Source: Saposhnikovia divaricata (Eukaryota > Streptophyta > Magnoliopsida > Apiales > Apiaceae). Taken from it: DNA of 64,000 nucleotides. Below the pieces are notes generated by a model that had not been told where the DNA came from, searched no databases, and worked only from the letters and a program-made list of their open reading frames with translations. This document shows, piece after piece, positions 20,400-32,617 of this stretch. A program made the translations under genes and the position numbers. Numbering within the stretch: position 1 is the first letter of the stretch; each line of letters begins with the position of its first letter. The stretch lies in contig CM071597.1 in NCBI GenBank assembly GCA_036435485.1, forward strand, positions 10,285,881 through 10,349,880. The letters run 5' to 3'.

Positions 20400-21273
20400 T
20401 TATTGTATTGTAAGTGATCATTGTATTGTAAATGAATTAAGGTTTTATGCCTTCATGATTAGGTACTGGTTATATAAGTGATCATTGTATTGTAAATGAA
20501 TTAAGGCTTTATGCCTTCATGATTGAAGAAGACGAATATTTGCGAATACTTTATCATAGTATTAGAGCCCAAGGTTATTAACGAAGATGACGAAGAGGCA
20601 AAACCACAACATTATAATGGGTTTGTGGGAGAGACTATACCAACCCCACGACAATGCGATGACTTACAACAAGATTAGACAATCGTTTTTAGCCCAAGGT
20701 TATTAACGAAGATGACGCAGAAGCAAAACCGCAACAATTATGATGGATTTATGGGAGAGACTGTACAAATCCTACGACGATGCGATGACTTACAACAAGA
20801 TCAGACATTTTCGATTTAAAACAATGATGATGTACGACTACGACGACCCGTGATTGTTTCTTGATGTGAAACAACAACAATGACGATGACGACCCGTACG
20901 TTGATCATTTGTCGATGGAAATGACAACAAACGACGACGACCCATTGATCGTTTCTCGATGGAAACGACAACAAACGACGCCGACGACGATCGACCGTTT
21001 AATGATGATGACCTTTTCAAGTTCTTTTCTAATATTCTTATTATTTTAAAAACTCTCGATACTTGTATCTTGAGTTTGAGGGGGATGTTGACATATTATT
21101 ATGATGTAATATTGGAAGTTACCGTAATTATAATTATTAAGCATAATGGATAGTTTCCTTTATTAAGATTAAGTATTGGCTATATAAGCGATCATTCTAT
21201 TGTAAACGGATTAAGACTTTATGTCTTAATGATTTGAATAAGACGAGTATTTGCGAATACTTTACGAACAACA
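20400..21273 (+). mobile_element. TRIM-like non-autonomous LTR element
   Basis: A right LTR-like block (21086-21273) begins TGTTGACATATT directly after a polypurine tract (TTTGAGGGGGA). Its second half (GGCTATATAAGCGATCATT to GCGAATACTTTA) matches 20471-20560. That left copy is followed by TAGTATTAGAGCCC, a degenerate tRNA-Met primer site. The left LTR lacks its first part and instead carries a partial internal duplication (20405-20465). The interior has a 120-bp tandem duplication (20570-20690 and 20690-20810). No protease or RT is present. Confidence 0.75.
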
Positions 21274-21531
21274 CTGTTAAGAATTTCGTGAGTAACATTA
21301 TCACATCATCAAGTAGATAATAAGCTATTAATTATTTAATTCGAACTCGACTTGATTCGTTGAACATGACTCAGTAAGTTATTAATATAAAAAATAAATC
21401 TTTCACATAAATAATTTGTCACAAACTTTTTTCTAAAATTTAAAGTTTAAAATTAAAAATTTTAGTCTCTTAATTTTTAAATTATAAGTCATGGCAATTT
21501 TTTTGGATGGGCTTACAATTTCTATTTATAA
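21274..21531. other. AT-rich spacer
   Basis: No feature recognised. Confidence 0.4.
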
Positions 21532-22866
21532 GTTTATGTATATTTTAATGTGGATTGGGTTTGAAAAACAATTTAAATTTTACTAACCAACACAAACTCG
21601 ACTCGGATTCGATTTAACTCGAAATGTTATGAACTCGAACTTGACTCGTTTGTTAACAAGTTTGAGTTAAAACAACAGAACCTGATCGATAAGGTAATTG
21701 AGTTTGATTTGACTCGTTAAGAAATATTCGAACTCAAACTTGACAAGAAAGAGCTCGAATCGACTCACTTCTTTACCGCTTTACATATATCTCATATGCG
21801 ATTTTATTTTTGATATCTTGAAAAATGATGTGCATCTATTATTTAAATAACAATATATAATTTGACGATAATTAAAATTTTCGCATGTTAACGAAAGTTT
21901 AAAATTATGAGTAATATATGTACTTGATATTTATGTTTACATTATAAATATAGCCATTTTATTATTATAGCACGATGTTAGCCATCATATTCTTACCAAA
22001 AAATGTAAATTATAACAAAAATAATATATGAATATGCACATTAAAATATTAAATACAAAGATATTAATATGTTATAATTAGTTAGATAAATTTAAACAAA
22101 TTAAAACTAAAGTATTAATATGCAATAATGAGAAATGTGAAGTGTTAAAATAGTAATTTCAGTAATATATTGTTGAACTAGGGTTTTGAAACTTCTCACT
22201 TGCCACTATATATACATGAGATGTGTGTATCATTCTCAACATAAGAAGCCGTAGCCGCTAGAGAAATACACATTGATGGGCTAGTACCATTGATGGGCTA
22301 GTACCGTACTCTTTGTAATAGATCGTAAGACGTTTTTCAAGCAATCAATTGGATGCGACAGAGGTATAGATTGTGGAAGCGGGATATGTTGGGATTCATC
22401 TTAAATTTTTCATTCTCGACTTCAATCGATCGGTAAAATTCTAACCTTTTGAATTAACAATTTTTGCATGAATTCTCAAATGGTTTTCAGATTCTGATTA
22501 TAAATATTGACTTTTCATCATGTTTATGTCTTAATCAACCCTTTTATCCATTCAACCACTTTAGCTATTCACAGTTCCCTAACACAATCTCTACAATTGG
22601 AGTGTTGTTTCTAATTAGTGATTATTGCCAAATTTGCGAGATTTTTACTCGATTTGTTGATCAATCTTTCTATATTATGCAGGCTAAAATGCTAAGTATC
22701 TAAATTTTATATAAATCCATTAAGTAAATCATCATCTTAATCAATTTGTAGCATGTATAATAAAAAGTCGAACTTGATGAAATAGATAATTATATGTAAT
22801 GCCATTATACAATCATATTATTATTGTTTACTTTTAATCTTGAATTGATTTGTATTTTGATTACAC
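21532..22866 (+). repeat. B3-locus 5' module, copy 1
   Basis: Matches 47572-48891 over about 1.3 kb with scattered differences. Part of it (TATA region onward) is also recognisable at about 52010-52740. It holds a TCGA-rich stretch (21590-21780), a TATA box and the presumed 5' leader and first intron of a B3-domain gene copy. The B3 link is from position and from shared exons downstream. Confidence 0.8.
22207..22214 (+). promoter_or_regulatory. TATA box of B3 gene copy 1
   Basis: TATATATA in the context GCCACTATATATACATGAGATG, preserved in three separated copies of the module (also 48267 and 52108). Transcription would start about 30 bases downstream, near CATTCTCAACATAAGAAGC. Confidence 0.6.
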
Positions 22867-23039
22867 TTTGTGGCACTAGATTTTGATCAACACGATTCTA
22901 CATGAATGGTTTTTCATGATGTAGAAATATTTTTTAAATATTGGATTTTCAACTTTAATTCAGAAAATATTTGTAACAAAAGTCATATATTAGTTTTTTT
23001 TATTTCAATTATTAATTTATTGAATATTTTTATCTACAG

Positions 23040-24454
23040 GAAACAATGAAGAATGTGCTCCAAAAATGTGAGGTCTACATGTATTTGCAGTTGCAGGTAA
23101 TTTTTTCATTTATTATAACATAAATTATTTAAAGTATATGAAAACAGTATGTGACAAAATCTATATGTATTTAGCAATCAATCAATCAAATCATTTAAAG
23201 CATATATATGTTCACTATATTGCATAAGATAATATTTTATTTGTTATCCTCCCTCCATCAATCAAAAAACATGTATTTAGCAATTAAGAAATGTCAAACT
23301 TAACCTCAATTATTTACATATTTAGAAAAAGTTAACATATGTAACACTTGATTTGATTTAGTAAGGTATTGTGGCCAATATTTTTGGGACATTTGTGATT
23401 TGAAAAAGAATGATATTATGTATATTAATTTTTATATGTTACACATTTGTATATATAAAATTTTTAGTATTAAATATAAATTTATATATTGTTGGTGGTA
23501 ATCAAACCTTCTCTGTATATAACAACTTTAACTACCGTCATTATCTATTTAATTTGATTTAAGTTGAAGATTTAATGATTTTGAAAGAAAGGAATAACAA
23601 AATATTAGAGATTAAACAAAATATAAAATATATGCTCATCCATACTATATTATTTTAAGCAAACTATAAAGATCTTTTATAGTTTGTAGTTTGGTTAACC
23701 AAACTATTCATAATCGTTAGATTTTCAACTCAAATAGATCATGACCGTTTGATACAAAATTGTTATATACAGAGGTCTAAAGTTCGATTCCCGCCAACAA
23801 CATATTAATTTATATTTAATAGTAAAAATTATTATATACAAAGATTTAAGGTTCGAATTCTTCCAATAACATATTAAAATTAATATTTATAATATCATAT
23901 TACACTATAAATAAATTATAAAAAATTAAAGGTTCGATTCCTGCCAACAATATATTAATTTATATTTAATACTAAATATTATTATATACAAAAATTTGAG
24001 ATTTGAATTCTTCTAATAACATATTAAAATTAATATTTATAATATCATATATAATATAAATAAATTAAAAAATTAAAGTAATCCGCACAGGCTATAAGCT
24101 AGTTATATTATAAGCTAGTTATATTATAGTGTACATAAGTAAAAAATGTTATTGTCTGTTGCTCCGTGCCTCCACCGACTCCCTTGGGCCCATTGGGCCC
24201 CGAGTCCCTGGCTAACATATTTAGTTTGAAAAATATTTCTGTGGAATCAAGTTATTCTAAATTAAACTTATGTTCCTTATTGTAATCATGTGGCAATAGG
24301 CTCTTCCTCCAATTGAATCACAGTTATCCGAGTGTGACGACAAAGTTGTGGTAGTGAATGCACACTAGGTGGTGATGGCTGGAAAGAGTTTGCAAAGGAA
24401 TTGGTTCACTCTGACGGACTAGTCATAACAAAAATCAGGCCTTTCAAGCTGAAG
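23040..24454 (+). pseudogene. B3-domain gene, copy 1 (degenerate)
   Basis: Exon 23040-23096 lies between a TTTATCTACAG acceptor and a GTAATT donor and encodes ETMKNVLQKCEVYMYLQLQ. The same exon recurs at 53270. A later exon (24300-24454, from GCAATAG to GTAACC) matches the B3 exon of the copies at 39041 and 44906, but about 55 bases are missing from its centre and a stop lies inside. B3 domains bind DNA, and plant proteins of the At5g42700/At3g19184 type are nuclear. This copy cannot encode the domain. The exon order 23040 to 24300 matches the expected gene direction. Confidence 0.65.
23097..24299. other. Intron-like AT-rich DNA with a 150-bp tandem repeat
   Basis: Between about 23771 and 24078 a unit of about 150-160 bp is present twice. 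It contains GGTTCGATTCC(C/T)GCCAACAA and AACATATTAAAATTAATATT. Just after it, CCGCACAGGCTATAAGCTAGTT resembles a worn Helitron 3' end, but no convincing hairpin or start was found. The rest is unremarkable. Confidence 0.5.
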
Positions 24455-24564
24455 GTAACCCTCCCTTTAACAACCTTATTTGAACATCTAAGCTAGTGCA
24501 TGCATTTTATTGAGTGAGTACTTTGTATTTTTTGCTAAAGAATTTTACATTTGTTTGTACTTGT

Positions 24565-24852
24565 TGTTGGGCTTTTATCTAAACATGTTGGGCTTTTATT
24601 TATTTGCTTATGTTCTATTTTACTTGTGTTTGATAAATCAACGTGAGTCGTTGTAGTGATAGGCTTGGTACAAGTAGTTGTGCTGAAGTAGGAAACCAAT
24701 GCAGATTATCTTCCGGTATTATAGGAGTTTAGTTGTAAGTAAGTTCCTTTATTTAGGCTTGTAATCTTTCATTTCAAAGTATCCCAGTTGTACGATTTCA
24801 TTTTAGAAATAATATTTAGTTTGTTTCCTAGTATATCAGTTTGGTTTTAACA
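24565..24852 (+). repeat. copia-2 5' LTR
   Basis: 288 bp, TGTTGGGC to TTTTAACA, followed by the tRNA-Met primer site. Confidence 0.94.
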
Positions 24853-24900
24853 TCTGGTATCAGAGATTATTTACCTGTTAGTACTCTGTTGACGAGTGAG

Positions 24901-26300
24901 ATGACAGAGATGAGCAAAACCAAAGAAGGGTAGATTGGCCCCAGTTTTCCAATGCTAACGAAGACTAATAACACTGCTTGGGCTATGAAAATGAGAGTCT
25001 TCATACAGGCGCACAGCGTGTGGGAAGCAATAGAACCTAAAGATGCAAAGGCCATCGTGGAAGATAAGATGGATAAACGTGCTTTGGCCATGATCTATCG
25101 AAGTATTTCAGAAGATCTACTGTTGACACTTGCAGAATGAAAAACTGTTAAAGATGCATGGGAGGCGATTAAAACAGTGACTTTGGAAGTTGATAAGGTA
25201 AAGAAAGCAAAGGGTCAAACTCTTAAAGCTAAGTTTGAGTCCTTGAACATGAAGGATTCAGAGCAATTAGATGATTTCTGCATGAAATTAAATGGTGTGG
25301 TCGCAAAGATCAGGGCACTTGGGGAGACAACTGGAGAAGAGTATGTTGTGAAGAAGTTGCTAAGGGAGGTTCCAACCAAGTTTCTATAAATTTCCTCAGC
25401 AATTAGCAATTAGAAAACCTGGAGACAATGTTAGTTGAAGAGGTAATCGGTTCTCTAAAAGCTCATTAGGAACGATTAATTGGTCAAGGAGATAGCAAAG
25501 AAGGACAACAACTCTTGTTGATTGAGGAGGAATGGTCAAAATGTGAGAATAATAGTGGGAAACTCTTGCTTACACGAGAGGAATAGTTGAGAAGGTCTAA
25601 TCGAGGAGGGCCACAGGTTGGAAACGACTATCGTGAGAGAGATAATCAAGGTAGTCATGGTAGAGTCGACAGGAGCAAAATAAGATGTTTTAATTGTGGA
25701 GCCTATGGACTTTTTACAGTTGAATGTAGAAAACCCAAAAAAGATAGACAATATCGAGGAGAAGACAACCTAACACAGACACATGACAAAGAACCTGCAC
25801 TTTTGATGGCAATGTATGAGGAGAGTGCAGATGGTGTTATACTATTGTCTGAAGGTAAAGAATCGAAGACAAAGGCAACAGAGGAAAACATTGGTACCTA
25901 GACAATGGGGCTAGCAACCACATGACTGGGTGTCGTGAAAAGTTTGAGACATTGGACAAGTCGATGAAAGGACAGGTGAAGTTTGGTGACGGTTTTTTGG
26001 TGAAAATTTAGGGTAAAGGTTCAATCAGGATTGCTTGCAAAAATGGTGAGAATAGAGTACTACATGGAGTGTATTATATTCCTACACTGAGAAGTAATAT
26101 AATATGCTCAAGACAACTCTGTGAAGAGGGGAATCGAGTGGTGCTAAACAGGGAAATCTTGTGGGTTTTTGACAGTTGTGGAAGACTTCTTATGCAAGTT
26201 AGGCGGTCTCCTAATCGTCTCTACAAAATTCAACTTGAAGAAAATAAAGAAGTGTGTTTATTGACAAAAGAAGAAGAAAAAACTTGGTTGCGGCACTCAC
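24901..26300 (+). pseudogene. copia-2 gag and protease remnant
   Basis: A gag frame is readable from 24901 through SFPMLTKTNNTAWAMKMR and several later segments separated by in-frame stops (near 24930, 25138, 25387). The zinc knuckle at about 25685-25725 reads CFNCGAYGLFTVEC, with the essential histidine replaced by leucine. A protease-type motif DNGAS follows near 25900, then a stop near 26010, then the GAG-pre-integrase motif (WLRHSRLGHVNF, about 26285). Damage is spread evenly, as in an old dead copy. Confidence 0.9.
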
Positions 26301-27182
26301 GCCTTGGACATGTCAATTTTAAAGCAATGCAGTGTCAATTTTAAAGCAATGCAGTTGATGTTAAGAAATCAAATTTTGTTTGGCCTCCCGTCAATTAATC
26401 AACCAAGAGAAATTTATAGCGGATGTCTTATGTCTAAGCAATATCGTAAACCTTTTCCTACTCACTCAAATTTTACTGCTAAGCATGCATTAGAATTAAT
26501 ACATGGGGATCTTTGTGGGCCTATTTCACCTTCAACTCCAGCTGATAATCATTACTTTATGTTGCTAGTTGATGATTATACTCGTATGATATGGGTTTAT
26601 ATGCTTAAAAATAAAGATGAGGCATTGACTTGCTTTAAGAAGTTTAAGTTATTGGTTGAAAAGGCAACAAAACAGAGTATTTAGGTGTTTCGCACTGATC
26701 GCGGAGGAGAGTTTTGTTCTAAAGCTTTTGAATCATTTTGTGAAGAAACAGGCATATTAAGGCATTACACTATGCCCTACACACCACAGAAAAATGGTGT
26801 TGTAGAGCATCGTAACCGAACAGTAGTTGCCATGGCTCGAAGCTTGTTGAAAGAAAGGAAGGTACCAGCAAAGTTTTGGGGTGAGGTTGTCAGACATGCT
26901 GTTTATATCTTGAACAAACTACCCACTCGAGCACTCTCAAACATCACCCCACATCAGGCATGGTATGAACAAAAACCATCTGTCGAGTCTTTTTTCATTT
27001 TGTATATGAAGGTACCAGCTATTCATACACGCAAGCTTGATGATCAGAGTAAGCTACTAGTTCATTTTGGACGAGAACCAGGAACCAAAGCGTACCTGCT
27101 AGACGATCCAGATTTAGGACGTATCCACATAAGTAGGGATGTCACTTTTAACGAATCAAAAGGATGGACTTGGGATAAATAA
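26301..27182 (+). pseudogene. copia-2 integrase remnant
   Basis: The integrase core is visible as LIHGDLCGP, FMLLVDDYTRMIWVYMLK, FRTDRGGEF and YTPQKNGVVEHRNRTV (D, D, E catalytic pattern present). A stop interrupts it at about 26682. A 23-bp duplication (TGTCAATTTTAAAGCAATGCAG, 26309-26353) shifts the frame in the pre-integrase region. Confidence 0.9.
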
Positions 27183-27399
27183 AAAAATAGAGATGCACAG
27201 ACAGCAGGCTATTTTACATTTAAAGATGAACTCGATAGTTCAAACATACAAGAAAACATCCAATGACTCCCAGGACACCTGTGTCGCCTCTGTCTTCATC
27301 ACCAACATCCAGTGAAGGTGTCAGCTCCAATATGTATAGTACTGACAGTGAGCCAAGGTATTTCAGATGACTTTTAGATGTTTATAGGACAACTAAAAT

Positions 27400-28975
27400 A
27401 GTGGAGCTAGCTAGAGGATGAATTACTATTATCAGGAGTTGATGAACCAATTAACTTTGAGCAAGCTATCAAAGACGAAGCTTGGCGAAAGGCAATGAAT
27501 ACCGAAATTGACACCATCGAGAGAAACAAAACGTGGCAACTAACTGATTTACCAAAGGATCAAAAGGCTATTGATCTCAAATGGGTGTTTAACTAAATGG
27601 TGAAGTGATTAAACATAAAGATCACCTGGTGGCGAAGGGATACCTGCTGAAACACGACATCGACTATGACGAAGTTTTTGCACCTATGGCTAGGTTGGAA
27701 ATGGTTTGTTTGTTAATAGCACTTGCAGCCAAGAGTGAATAGGAGGTACATCACATGGATGTTAAGTCTGCCTTTTTTAAATGGTGTCCTCTCAGAAGAA
27801 GTTTATGTGAGCCAACCATAGGGCTACGTGAAGGAAGGACAAGAACACAGAGTTTACAAACTATTGAAAGCTTTATACGGTTTACGCCAAGCTCCCAGGG
27901 CATGGTATTCTCAGCTGAACAAGTGCTTATTACAGTTAGGTTTTATAAAATGCCCTTATGAGCATGCTGTGTACACACGAAGAGAAGGCACTGAGTCACT
28001 CATCGTTGGGGTCTACGTTGATGATTTAACAATCACTGGCACCATCTTTCACTCATTGTCAAATGCAAGGGGGAGATGAGTCAAGAATTTTCCATGACTG
28101 ATCTTGGAAAATTATCATACTATTTGGGCTTGGAGGTCAATCAAGGGAAGGGGTTCATCGAGATCAAGTAGGCAACGTATGACAACATATGCAAAGAAGG
28201 TACTCCAAAAGGTAGGTATGAGTGAATGTAATGATGTGAAATATCCTATGGAATTTAAGTTGCAGATTGATGCTAACACAACTGGTCAACCAGTTAACTC
28301 GACTCATTATAAGAGTTTAGTTGGTGGATTACGCTATTTGGTGTACACTCGTCCTGACATAGCTTATGCGGTGGGAATAGTTAGTCGTTATATGGAGAGA
28401 CCCACAGTACTGCATTTAAATGCTATAAAGAGAATATGTCGATATATGAAGGGTACTCTGTACTTTGGTTTGACATACACAAAAGGACATGGTAATTATA
28501 TTTTGTCTGGGTTTTCTAACAGTGATCTGGTGGTAGTGTCGAGGATAGAAAGAGCACGAGTGGTATGGCTTTTTATCTTGATGAGAGTTTAATTTCTTGG
28601 GTTTCACAGAAGCAGCGTTGTGTTGCCCTTTCTTCATGTGAAGTTGAGTTTATGGTGGCTACTACTGTAGCTTGTCAAGTTATACGGCTTCAAAGAGTTC
28701 TTAGTCAGATTACTGAGATTAAACCAGGTCCAGTTGTGTTGTACATTGATAATAGGTCAGCTATTGATCTAGCAAGGAACCCGATTTTTCATGGAAGGAG
28801 CAAACACATTGACGTGCGTTATAACTTCATTCAAGATTGTATTGAGCAGGTGTTAATCGTGATAAGCATGTCAATACGAATGAGCAGCGTGCTGATATAT
28901 TAACTAAATCCTCGTCTACAGTCAGGTTTAAGAAGATGCGAAGCTTACTTGGAGTCAAGAATTTGGAACATGTTT
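27400..28975 (+). pseudogene. copia-2 reverse transcriptase and RNase H remnant
   Basis: RT pieces include an AWRKAMNTEI region near 27485, MDVKSAFF (27755), LLKALYGLRQAPRAWY and an intact YVDD box (VGVYVDDLTITG, about 28005). RNase H pieces follow with YTRPDIAYAVG, SCEVEF and YIDNRSAIDLARNP. At least four frameshifts or stops separate them. Confidence 0.9.
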
Positions 28976-28992
28976 AGATTAAGGGGGAGTAA

Positions 28993-29281
28993 TGTTGGGC
29001 TTTTATGTAAACATATTGGGCTTTTATTTATTTGCTTATGTTCTGTTTTACTTGTGTTTGAATAAATCAACGTGAGTCGTTGTAGTGATAATCTTGGTAG
29101 AAGTAGTTGTGCTGGAGTAGGAAACCAATGCAGATTATCCTCCTATATTGTAGGAGTTTAGTTGCAAGTCAGTTCCTTTATTTAGGCTTGTAATCTTTCC
29201 TTTCAAAGTATCCCATTTGTACGCTTTCATTTCAGAAATAATATTCAGTTTGTTTCCTAGTATATCAATTTGGTTTTAACA
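28993..29281 (+). repeat. copia-2 3' LTR
   Basis: 289 bp, following the polypurine tract. Confidence 0.94.
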
Positions 29282-30017
29282 CTTGTGCCAATATGCCATG
29301 AGGCCCGATTTAATAAATCCAGCACAATGAGCATGACTGATGGGTCAATGCACTCAGCTTCTTATTCCCAAACTAAACTTAAATTCTACCTTCCTGAATA
29401 CTAGCTACTTCTAATAAAATCTTATAGCTAATTTTTGGATTGAAAATTTTCTGTTGTAATTTCATATTCGCCAGAGAGATATATGGAAGAAGGTTTATAC
29501 TATACTTAATGTGTAGTTCTACTGAATTATATGATTCTTTGACTTTGAACATAGGTTTTATTTTAGGGTTAACATAACAAGAAATTTGAAATTATTGTTT
29601 CAGTTTTATCACAATATCAAGACTAGAAAATCCATTTGGCATAAGCCTTTCTAACTGCATAAGCCTTTCTAACTTATTTTTCTCTTTGTAAAGAATCTTG
29701 TGTCTTAATCTCTTACCGGCTTGTCTTTGTAATAACGTAAACAGAGGGCGGACAGTACCACAAACTAGGAGGTGACAACCAAAATGGAATGCTAAAGTGT
29801 GTTGTGTATTTTCTAAGAATCCTAATTGTTTTTCTTATGAATAAATTAGTTTGTATATTTTTGAAACTATTTAAGTAAAGGTTTTTATCTTATAAATAGC
29901 TTAGATTTACATGCACTACGTAGGATAATAGAAAGGAAATACAACATCCAAAATCACAAAGGAAATAATAGAAAATGAATAAATCTTGATACAGATTCTC
30001 GCAAATCAAGTTTTAAT
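29282..30017 (+). other. Downstream flank of B3 copy 1
   Basis: The first 200 bases (GCCAATATGCCATGAGGCCC...) continue the sequence before the copia-2 insertion and match 37230-37430. The rest is AT-rich with a short duplication CATAAGCCTTTCTAACT (29639-29672). No coding recognised. Confidence 0.6.
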
Positions 30018-30034
30018 CACTACTACAGACTGGA

Positions 30035-30425
30035 CCTATAGCGTCGCCTATATAGACCTTTATCGTCGGTTGTTTGGCGTAGTATATGCAGGGGACGCTA
30101 TAGGTATAGGCCTATAGCGTCGGTTAAAATGGCGACGCTAAAGTCTACTTTAGGCGTCGGTCATTAATTAAATTACCGACGCTATAGGAATAGCTTACAG
30201 CGTCGCCCCTTAAAATGCCGACGCTATAGGTATATCTTATAGTGTCGCACCTTTAAAATGCCGACGCTATAGGTATAGCTTATAGCGTCGCTCCTTAAAA
30301 TGCCGACGCTATAGGTATAGCTTATAGCGTCGCTCTTTCAAATGACCGACGCTATAGGTTAATCTTTTTTTTAAAAAAAAACCTATAGCGTCGCCCTTTC
30401 AAATGAACGACGCTATAGGTCAATT
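30035..30425. repeat. Left subterminal array of CACTA B
   Basis: Repeated CCTATAGCGTCG and CCGACGCTATAGG motifs, facing each other in pairs about 40 bp apart. Confidence 0.88.
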
Positions 30426-30549
30426 TTTTTTTTAAAAAAAATAATTTCAAAATTAGAATTTCACCATTACAAAGAGAACATTGGGATACTCAATACTATT
30501 CTATTGTACAATATATAAACCAAATTGCAAGATTTATAAACTGAATTAC

Positions 30550-30655
30550 ATTTTTCTTTGACAAAGCTTTAGAGAGTTATGGTAGTAACAATACAACCTT
30601 GCTTGCTTGTACATTTTTCTTTGACAAAGCTTTAGAGAGTTATGGTGTCAACTGT
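30550..30655 (+). repeat. Direct repeat of about 45 bp
   Basis: ACATTTTTCTTTGACAAAGC... through AGAGAGTTATGGT occurs at 30550-30594 and again at 30611-30655. The second copy abuts the broken end of the invertase exon, so the repeat may mark the join made during capture. Confidence 0.85.
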
Positions 30656-31011
30656 GACGACGACTCATCAGCAAGTACTAAAATGCCTAATGGTCCGAAA
30701 GTGCCTCTACTGGTGCTACATTTGTAATCTGAACTAGCTTCAACTGTACTTTGGAATGCTTCATCATCTATCTCAAATGTAGCGACTATGTCTAACTGTT
30801 CAATTAAAATTGGCAAACAAGCAGTTATACAAGTATAGCATTAGGCCCAAATGTACTTTGCATCAAATTTAGTGTTACGAAAAGGAACACATAGATAATA
30901 AACCTGTGTTGCTGAACCTGTGTTGAGTGGCAAAACAGAACCAGGCTCAAGTTCAAGGTTGTCGAAATCATAACTTTCCAATCTCAAGCTCTCTACTTCC
31001 TCTACTGGCCA
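30651..31011 (-). pseudogene. Captured vacuolar invertase (GH32) fragment, two exons
   Basis: Minus-strand exon 30904-31011 follows a TACTTCAG acceptor and encodes WPVEEVESLRLESYDF and PGSVLPLNTGSATQ, then a GTTTATT donor. After an intron of about 108 bp, exon 30651-30795 (acceptor GAACAG) encodes LDIVATFEIDDEAF and GTFGPLGILVLADESSSQLT. This is the C-terminal beta-sandwich region of plant vacuolar acid invertase (beta-fructofuranosidase). Coding breaks right after LTP, where the enzyme should continue. The five-bladed propeller with the catalytic residues is absent, so no hydrolase activity is possible. Splice signals are intact. Confidence 0.87.
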
Positions 31012-31171
31012 CTGAAGTAAATTTGTTCTAGTTCAAAGCCAACCTAGTCCAAGGGGAAGATAATTTCATTTATAAAGCTTGCAACAATCAATTATGCAGT
31101 CACACTTAAACACAAGAGAGGTACACTGAGATGTAAAAGCAACATATTTCAAGCATATATGATAATAATAA

Positions 31172-32390
31172 GGGTAAATTGCAGTGTGATGGCTTAAACA
31201 AATATTTTTTTGGCAGTTTGATGGCTGATATTTGAAATCTAGCACTTTGATGGCTCAAAATTGTTTCTTTAATCAAACAAACGTTAAGTCAATTCAAACT
31301 CTGTTAGTTGTCAAAGGGTAAATTAGCCCAAATACGGATATATCAGCATGAAGCAGTATGTATATGGCATTACATGGGTTTGTAGATGTCGTATATATGT
31401 ATGAGCCCATTGTAATATCACTTCTGAAGGCTAACAAGATGTTTTAGTATAAAACATAAATACAATACTGAGATAATTAAAACCCATTTTTACACACTGA
31501 TCATCACCAACATTGGTGTCCCAGCAAGTACCATATATGGGAAAATAACTAGCAAGGCATTTCCTAGATTGCAATACACTGATACATATCAAGTTGCCAA
31601 ATGGCTATCAGAAGACAAACTTCTTCAGTACCTGTGAAACAGATTAGGTATTCTGCCTTGCCCGGAAGTCAGAATAATTTGCATAATTTACAGGTAAAAG
31701 TTCATAGGTTGAAAATTGGTTTGTTCACATTAGAAACAATATGTCATGGTTACAAGACTAATATCCAAATGCACTTTTTGCAATAATGATAGTTATTTAG
31801 ACTTTTGTTACATCACAAAATTTCTCAAGTTCACAACTTAAGTTATTATATATGAGACATTCATAGGAATTTACGGAGCTCCCAAGATTTAGTCTCTGTC
31901 CGGGAAAACAGTCTCCTTTCAATATAGGAATGTTAGGATGTTCAATTGTAGAGAATTATTCAATACCCGCCATAGGAAAGTAGTTGTTCTCGAGCTCGTT
32001 TGTGTGTCACTATCTCCTTGATCTATCTTCATCCTCACACTCACCATAGAGAATCACATTCAAACTCAGTCATGTTGGCAACTCTATTGACTATTCGTAT
32101 ATGTCGTTACCTATAGAATAGATTATACGATATGTATACTGTTCTTGTATGTACACACATGTATTACATGGGTGTATATTTGTGTATATGTTGTTTTATG
32201 TTGACAAAGCAGCTATAATAGTATTTGTACTGAAATATCCCTCGACAATTAACGGAGTTTGTATTGACTTAACGGAAGTCATTTAAATGGCTAATAAAAT
32301 AATTTTGAGCCATCAAATTGCTAATCTTTGATTATCAGCCATCAAACTGCAAAACAATTATTTTACAAGCCAAAAAACTGCAATTTACAC
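31172..32390. mobile_element. Mutator-like (MULE) non-autonomous element
   Basis: Long terminal inverted repeats of roughly 100 bp begin GGGTAAATTGCAG on the left and GTGTAAATTGCAG (reverse complement) on the right. They share GTTTGATGGCTGAT and TTTGATGGCTCAAAAT. The flanking 9-bp duplication is TAATAATAA / TAATAACAA (8 of 9). Long TIRs plus a 9-bp TSD fit Mutator. No coding is recognised in the 1219 bp. It is nested in CACTA B between the invertase and DUF547-like pieces. Confidence 0.83.
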
Positions 32391-32617
32391 TAATAACAAT
32401 AATTTGATATCATATTAAAGATAAACCAAAAGGAGAGAAATAGGTTATATTAATGTAATAGGATGTACTAGGATGATGATATCATATTCAAGCATATATG
32501 AACGTTAAATGTCAAAAGCTGATCAAGTTAACATGCCAAACATTTTAGGCCTATCAATTTTTTCCTATGGTTCGATGATAATTATATGACATGGGAGGAA
32601 ATTTGTAGAGACTTTAC

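Larger units (their letters stand above)
24565..29281 (+). mobile_element. Ty1/copia LTR retrotransposon, decayed (copia-2)
   Basis: LTRs 24565-24852 and 28993-29281 start TGTTGGGCTTTTAT and end TTTTAACA. The flanking 5-bp duplication CTTGT is perfect (24560-24564 and 29282-29286). The primer site TGGTATCAGAGATTA follows the first LTR, and the polypurine tract ATTAAGGGGGAGTAA precedes the second. It is inserted just downstream of the B3 exon of copy 1. Related B3 copies at about 37220 and 45236 show the uninterrupted site. LTRs differ at more positions than those of the 16668 element, and coding has many stops, so it is older. Confidence 0.95.

Noticed and set aside
20838..21020. Ser/Arg-rich frame on the minus strand
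   Set aside because: Translation of ACGACGA-rich repeats inside the TRIM interior.
23500..24110. A second Helitron ending GCTATAAGCTAGT
   Set aside because: The CTAG and T fit, but no stable hairpin and no matching 5' TC end were found.
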